A stretch of 38,465 nucleotides of DNA. Origin: Streptomyces hayashii. GTDB lineage: Bacteria > Actinomycetota > Actinomycetes > Streptomycetales > Streptomycetaceae. The stretch covers positions 1-38,465 of the forward strand of contig NZ_JAHHIU010000135.1 of NCBI RefSeq assembly GCF_024539815.1, in the 5' to 3' direction. The notes beneath the pieces are model-generated. The model was given only the letters and a program-made list of their open reading frames with translations. It ran no database searches and had not been told where the DNA came from. Each line of letters starts with the position of its first letter. Within the stretch, counting starts at the first letter, position 1. This document shows positions 34,765 to 38,465 of this stretch, piece after piece. A program made the position numbers and the translations under genes.

Positions 34765-34789
34765 GCATACGCCGACATATGGCGTGTGC
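34765..34789. promoter_or_regulatory. Inverted repeat in the glgX / amine-oxidase divergent region
   Basis: GCATACGCC (34765-34773) and GGCGTGTGC (34781-34789) pair at 8 of 9 positions around a GACATAT centre. The site is 111 bases from glgX and 54 bases from the plus-strand gene, so it could control either. Confidence 0.4.
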
Positions 34790-34842
34790 CGAACCAGTGG
34801 GGCAGACGTACTCCCGGGCATCAGGGGGAGTAGGGGGAGATT

Positions 34843-35673
34843 GTGCGCACTACGGTGCGCCGCCACCTGGGCAAGGTGGTGGCGGGGACGGCCATTGCGG
34901 TGGCCGCGACGGCCGTGATGGTGGGGATCACCCTGCCGGGGACGGCGGGGGCGGACGACAAGGGGGACGGCAAGGCAGGGCCGGGCGCCGGGCAGAGCGT
35001 CGGTCAGGCGGCCGGGGCGCAGGGCGGCGCGGCGGGGGCCGTGGGGCCGGGCGTCGTCGAAGCGGCGCCCGCCGAGGGCGCCAGGGGCCACGGCCGCGAC
35101 CCGCTGACCGACGACGAGACCGCGCGCGTGGAGCGGATCGCGCTCAGCCGCCAGCAGTTCAACGCCGCCCAGGACGTGGACGGCGACCGGGGACCGCAGC
35201 GTCTTGGCGTGGACCTCGCCGAGCCCCGGGCCGACGAGGTGGACGAACCGGACGCCCCGCGACGCGCGGAGGTGTCGTTCTACGACTACCGCAACGACAC
35301 CCTCCTCACCAGGGCCGTCAACCTCGACACCGGCAAGGTCGAGGCCACCGGCGTCCAGCACGGCGTCCAGCCGCCCCTCGGCGCCGCCGAGCAGACCGAG
35401 GTCGCCAGGCTGCTGATCGCCGACCCGCTCGGCGCGGGCCTCAAGGCGGACTACAAGGACGCGACCGGCAAGGAGCTCACCTCCCCGGACCAGCTGCAGC
35501 TCACCAGCATGGTCTACCGGGCGGTGCCGGGCGCCGAACCGGCCGTCCTCGACAAATGCGGGGAACACCGCTGCGCGCGGCTGCTGACGAAGGTGAAGAA
35601 CGGTCCGTGGATCGACACCCGGTCCCTGGTCGTCGACCTCAGCACCCGCAAGGTCGCCCGGCTCACCGGCTGA
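34843..35673 (+). CDS. Secreted copper-amine-oxidase N2/N3-domain-like protein
   Basis: Exported protein of 276 residues. The signal peptide has twin Arg (TTVRRHLG), a hydrophobic core and an AGA site near residue 37, followed by a Gly/Ala linker. The rest matches the two small N-terminal domains of copper amine oxidases. The N2-like part runs from DPLTDDETARVERIALS through VDLAEPRADEV and RRAEVSFYDYRNDTLLTRAVNLDTGKV to GVQPPLGAAE. The N3-like part runs from VARLLIADPLGAGLKADYKDATG to SLVVDLSTRKVARLTG. The catalytic domain is absent here but encoded by the next gene, 77 bases downstream. These domains lack catalytic residues in known enzymes, so it is probably a partner subunit. The GTG start has GGGGGAG just upstream. 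Confidence 0.8.
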   Translation: MRTTVRRHLGKVVAGTAIAVAATAVMVGITLPGTAGADDKGDGKAGPGAGQSVGQAAGAQGGAAGAVGPGVVEAAPAEGARGHGRDPLTDDETARVERIALSRQQFNAAQDVDGDRGPQRLGVDLAEPRADEVDEPDAPRRAEVSFYDYRNDTLLTRAVNLDTGKVEATGVQHGVQPPLGAAEQTEVARLLIADPLGAGLKADYKDATGKELTSPDQLQLTSMVYRAVPGAEPAVLDKCGEHRCARLLTKVKNGPWIDTRSLVVDLSTRKVARLTG

Positions 35674-35750
35674 ACCGACCCGCAGTCCCACCTCCCAGTT
35701 CCGTTTTCCGACGTGTCTCCCACGCGGGGAGGCAAAGGAGTCGTGTCCTC

Positions 35751-37097
35751 ATGCGCGTTCCCGATCCGATCGGCGGCCTTCGGCCGCGGGGCGTCAGCCG
35801 TGTCAGCAAGGCAGCCGTCGTCGGCCTCTCGGCGGCCGCGCTCGCCGCCGGCTCGGCCGCCGGCGCCGGTCCGGCCGCCGCCCGGCCGAAGGCGGCCCCC
35901 GCGGCGGCAGCCGACTGCAGCGCCGCCTACCGCATCGAGCAGAAGCTCTCCACCGGCACCACCTGGCGCATGTGCTGGCGCTTCGAGGCCAAGTCCGGCC
36001 TGGTCCTGGAGAAGATCTCCTACCAGCCGCCCGGCGAGACCAAGCCGATCAGAGTCCTCAACAGCGCCAAGATCGCCCAGATCCACGTGCCGTACGACGA
36101 CGGCACGAACGAGTACAACGACATCACCGACTACAACTTCGGCTCCGGCCTGGTGAACATGGTCCCCGCCGAGTGCCCCGGCGGCACCATCAAGACGGTC
36201 AAGGTCCCCGAGTCGGCCTCCGACAACCCCAACGTCAAGGGCCTGTGCACCACCACGCGCGCGCGGGGCCACGCCTACCGCATGGAGGCCGACACGGGCA
36301 ACAAGGTCTTCCAGGCCCAGGGCAAGGACCTCCTCGTGTACACCGTCAACAAGGTCGGCTGGTACGAGTACATCACCGAGTGGCGCTTCTCCGACGACGG
36401 CGCGATCAACATGAACATCGGCGCCACCGGCAGCCTCTCGCCCGTCGACTACGACGCCGGCGACGGCCGCGGCTGGCCCCTGGGGAAGGGCGCCAAGGCC
36501 TACGCCACCAGCCACAGCCACAACGTCTTCTGGCGGCTCGACTTCGGCCTGGACGGCAACTCGGCCGCCAAGGTGGAGCAGTACGACTCGGTGGTCAGCC
36601 CGCCCGCAGCCGGACAGCAGGGCCCGACCGCCAGGACCACGCGCACCGTCGTCGCCAAGGAACTCGCGGGCGACGCGAAGAACATGCGCTGGTGGCGCGT
36701 GGTCAGCGCCACCGGCAAGAACAAGGACGGCCACGCCCGCTCCTACGAGCTCGTCCCCGGCGCCACCACCAAGTACTCCGGACGCGCCTTCACCCGGCAC
36801 GACGTGTACTTCACCCAGTACAACCAGTGCGAGCAGTACGCCAGCAACAACGTGCGCAACTGCGGCTCCCCCCTGCACGGTTACTCCGTCGACAAGTGGG
36901 TGGACGGACAGGCCCTCACCCACCCCGTGGCCTGGGTGAACGTGGGCTTCCACCACATCGCGCGCGACGAGGACCAGCAGCCTATGCCGGTCCACTGGCA
37001 GGGCTTCTCCCTGGTCCCCCGGGACGTCATGGCCATGAACCCGCTCACGCCGGCCGCACTCGCCGGGCAGAACGGTGAGCCCGGCAACGGAAGTTGA
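35751..37097 (+). CDS. Secreted copper-amine-oxidase catalytic-domain-like protein with altered cofactor motif
   Basis: Exported protein of 448 residues with its own signal peptide (to about residue 45, AAAR). It corresponds to the catalytic beta-sandwich domain of copper amine oxidases, which normally oxidise primary amines to aldehydes. Copper ligands fit His255 and His257 (SHSHNVFWRLDF) and His402 (HHIARDEDQQPMP). Asp124 (YNDITDYNFG) fits the catalytic base. The cofactor motif reads VGWYEY: Tyr205 is kept, but the preceding Asn of the usual NY(D/E) is Trp204. At 448 residues it is much shorter than normal full-length enzymes, because the N2/N3 domains are in the preceding gene. AAAGGAG lies 10 bases before ATG. 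It may be an enzyme, a slow variant or a copper-binding relic. Confidence 0.8.
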   Translation: MRVPDPIGGLRPRGVSRVSKAAVVGLSAAALAAGSAAGAGPAAARPKAAPAAAADCSAAYRIEQKLSTGTTWRMCWRFEAKSGLVLEKISYQPPGETKPIRVLNSAKIAQIHVPYDDGTNEYNDITDYNFGSGLVNMVPAECPGGTIKTVKVPESASDNPNVKGLCTTTRARGHAYRMEADTGNKVFQAQGKDLLVYTVNKVGWYEYITEWRFSDDGAINMNIGATGSLSPVDYDAGDGRGWPLGKGAKAYATSHSHNVFWRLDFGLDGNSAAKVEQYDSVVSPPAAGQQGPTARTTRTVVAKELAGDAKNMRWWRVVSATGKNKDGHARSYELVPGATTKYSGRAFTRHDVYFTQYNQCEQYASNNVRNCGSPLHGYSVDKWVDGQALTHPVAWVNVGFHHIARDEDQQPMPVHWQGFSLVPRDVMAMNPLTPAALAGQNGEPGNGS

Positions 37098-37199
37098 GAA
37101 ACGACCTGTCCATCCGGCTGCACCGCCCGCCGCTCCCGGAGTACCCTTCCTTGATCGTTGGGACGGGGAGAGCTCGGGGGAGCGGAAGGCGGTGCGCGG

Positions 37200-38438
37200 G
37201 TGGGCTCGGGAGGGCTGGAGCTGCCCCCTGGTGACGAGGGTCACGAGGGGAGCTCCGCAGAGGTCCCGACCGGCACGGTGTCCCTGGCCCGGCCGATGGA
37301 GACGAACGCCATCGGACCGGAGCTGGACTGGGACACCGACGCCTGGCGCGAGGTCCGCACCCGCGCCCAGCGGGCCGGCCGGGCCTACATCTGGCTGAAC
37401 CTCGTCGAACAGCGCCTGCGCGCCGTGGTGGCCGCCGTGCTGCGGCCCATCTACGAACCCGTCCACGGCGACGAGTGGGTGGTCGCCGCGGCCGGACCCG
37501 CCGGACAGGAATGGGTGCAGCGCGCGGTCGCCGTGCGCGAGGTCAGCCGCCGCAAGGGCTATCTGCTCGACCCGGCCGACGACAACGTCGTCTCCTTCCT
37601 CACCCTGCCCCAGCTGCGCGAGCTGATGGTGCAGCACTGGCCCTGCTTCGAGCCGTACTTCGACGACCGCCGCGATGTCGAACTCGCCCTGGACGAGCTG
37701 GAGGTGACCCGCAACGTCGTCTCCCGCAACCGGGCCCTGTCCGAGGCGGTGCTGAACCAGGCCGAACGCGCCTCCGCGCGGCTGCTGGAGATGCTCGGCA
37801 CCAGCGGCGACGTGCCCTCCGCGCGCAGACTGCCGGTGGACGCCGTGGAGGACCTCGTCGGCGACCGGTACGCGGACGTGGTCGCCGTCCACACCGACCG
37901 GGTGCGGCTGCTGCGCCAGTTCCCCGCCGAGGACATCTTCGACGGCTCCCGCCGCATCGACGCCATCGGCATCGGCCTCAACCTGCTCGTGCAGAACTTC
38001 TCTGGCCGCCGGCTGGTCCGCCTCGCCGAGGGCGGTGCCCGCGTCCGACTGCTCTTCCTCAACCCCGCCTCCAGCGCGGTCAAACGCCGCGAGCGGGAAC
38101 TCGGGATGAAGCGGGGCGAGTTGAGCCGGGCCGTGGAGATGAACATCCTGCACATGCGCCGCGTCCGCGCCCGGCTGCGCGACCCGGGAGCCTTCCAGAT
38201 CCAGGTGTACGACGAGACGCCCCGCTTCACCGCCTACCTCGTCGACGGCGACGGCACCGACGGCATCGCCGTGATCCAGTCCTATCTGCGCAGGATGCGC
38301 GGCATGGAGGCGCCGGTCCTGGTGCTGCGGGGCGGCAACCGGGTGGTCAAGTCGGGCGAGGTGGGCGAAGGCGGACTTTTCGCGGCGTATCGCGAGGAGT
38401 TCGAACTCGCCTGGGCGGATTCGCGACCCGTGTCCTGA
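37200..38438 (+). CDS. SAV2148-type HEPN-domain protein with C-terminal PLD-like region
   Basis: Cytoplasmic protein of 412 residues that I recognise as the SAV2148-type HEPN family of Streptomyces. The helical middle has a degenerate HEPN-like motif (VTRNVVSRNRALSEA, Arg176-Asn177; the usual RNxxxH lacks its His). The C-terminal part (about 258-412) resembles the DUF5919/phospholipase-D-like fold (IGLNLLVQNFSGRRLVRLAEGGARVRLLFLNPASSAV and late FTAYLVDGDG). A classic HKD motif is not seen. I chose GTG 37200 (GGAAGG about 10 bases upstream), giving MGSGGLELPPGDEGHEG. A TTG at 37158 would add 14 residues. Function is unknown; other HEPN families include RNases and nucleotide-binding proteins. 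Confidence 0.85.
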   Translation: MGSGGLELPPGDEGHEGSSAEVPTGTVSLARPMETNAIGPELDWDTDAWREVRTRAQRAGRAYIWLNLVEQRLRAVVAAVLRPIYEPVHGDEWVVAAAGPAGQEWVQRAVAVREVSRRKGYLLDPADDNVVSFLTLPQLRELMVQHWPCFEPYFDDRRDVELALDELEVTRNVVSRNRALSEAVLNQAERASARLLEMLGTSGDVPSARRLPVDAVEDLVGDRYADVVAVHTDRVRLLRQFPAEDIFDGSRRIDAIGIGLNLLVQNFSGRRLVRLAEGGARVRLLFLNPASSAVKRRERELGMKRGELSRAVEMNILHMRRVRARLRDPGAFQIQVYDETPRFTAYLVDGDGTDGIAVIQSYLRRMRGMEAPVLVLRGGNRVVKSGEVGEGGLFAAYREEFELAWADSRPVS

Positions 38439-38465
38439 ATCGACCGTCCCGTCCCTGCCCGTCCC

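Noticed and set aside
35514..38153. An 879-codon minus-strand open frame across the amine oxidase and HEPN genes
   Set aside because: It spans two well-supported plus-strand genes and their gap and shows no recognisable domain.

Overview
The window looks like a piece of a Streptomyces chromosome (or a very close actinomycete). Base composition is very GC-rich. GTG and TTG starts are common, and each coding frame leaves long antisense shadow frames. The gene content is typical of the genus: a conservon signalling operon, a bifunctional geosmin synthase, a subtilisin-inhibitor (SSI) gene, a gamma-butyrolactone-receptor-like TetR regulator, an AA10 copper oxygenase, and the TreX/TreY/TreZ route from glycogen to trehalose. 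No rRNA, tRNA, CRISPR array, insertion sequence or phage gene was recognised.

Layout. Positions 60-5657 (minus strand) hold a sugar-type binding lipoprotein followed by cvnA, cvnB, cvnC and cvnD, probably one transcript. Positions 6457-7583 (minus) are a two-gene DUF6230/DUF6114 membrane pair with its own promoter. Positions 8263-12303 are a secretion block: a small secreted protein, an AA10 LPMO with a C-terminal membrane anchor, and an S8 protease with a P-domain. Next come a frameshifted 12-residue-repeat gene, a TetR regulator with an ARE-like operator, a DUF89 protein and geosmin synthase geoA. Positions 18192-23334 hold a glutaminase-like enzyme divergent from a LysR regulator, a membrane PDZ protein, an M24 peptidase and a kinase-like APH protein that lacks its catalytic Asp.

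Positions 23649-34654 are the trehalose region. glgX (treX), treY and treZ are all on the minus strand. A DUF1707-FHA gene, an M14 carboxypeptidase with a translationally coupled SSI inhibitor, and a second convergent M14 paralogue sit between treY and treZ. GlgX debranches glycogen, TreY isomerises the chain end to a trehalose unit, and TreZ releases trehalose. Positions 34843-37097 hold two adjacent secreted proteins that together look like one copper amine oxidase cut into two genes, with Trp in place of Asn beside the cofactor Tyr. A SAV2148-type HEPN protein closes the window.

Many gaps between genes carry short tandem repeats with units from 5 to about 36 bases. Several transcription units end in strong hairpins. 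The most notable candidates for new biology are the split copper amine oxidase, the frameshifted 12-residue-repeat gene, the binding-lipoprotein-plus-conservon unit, and the M14/SSI insertion in the trehalose genes. Family assignments come from reading motifs; no database search was run.
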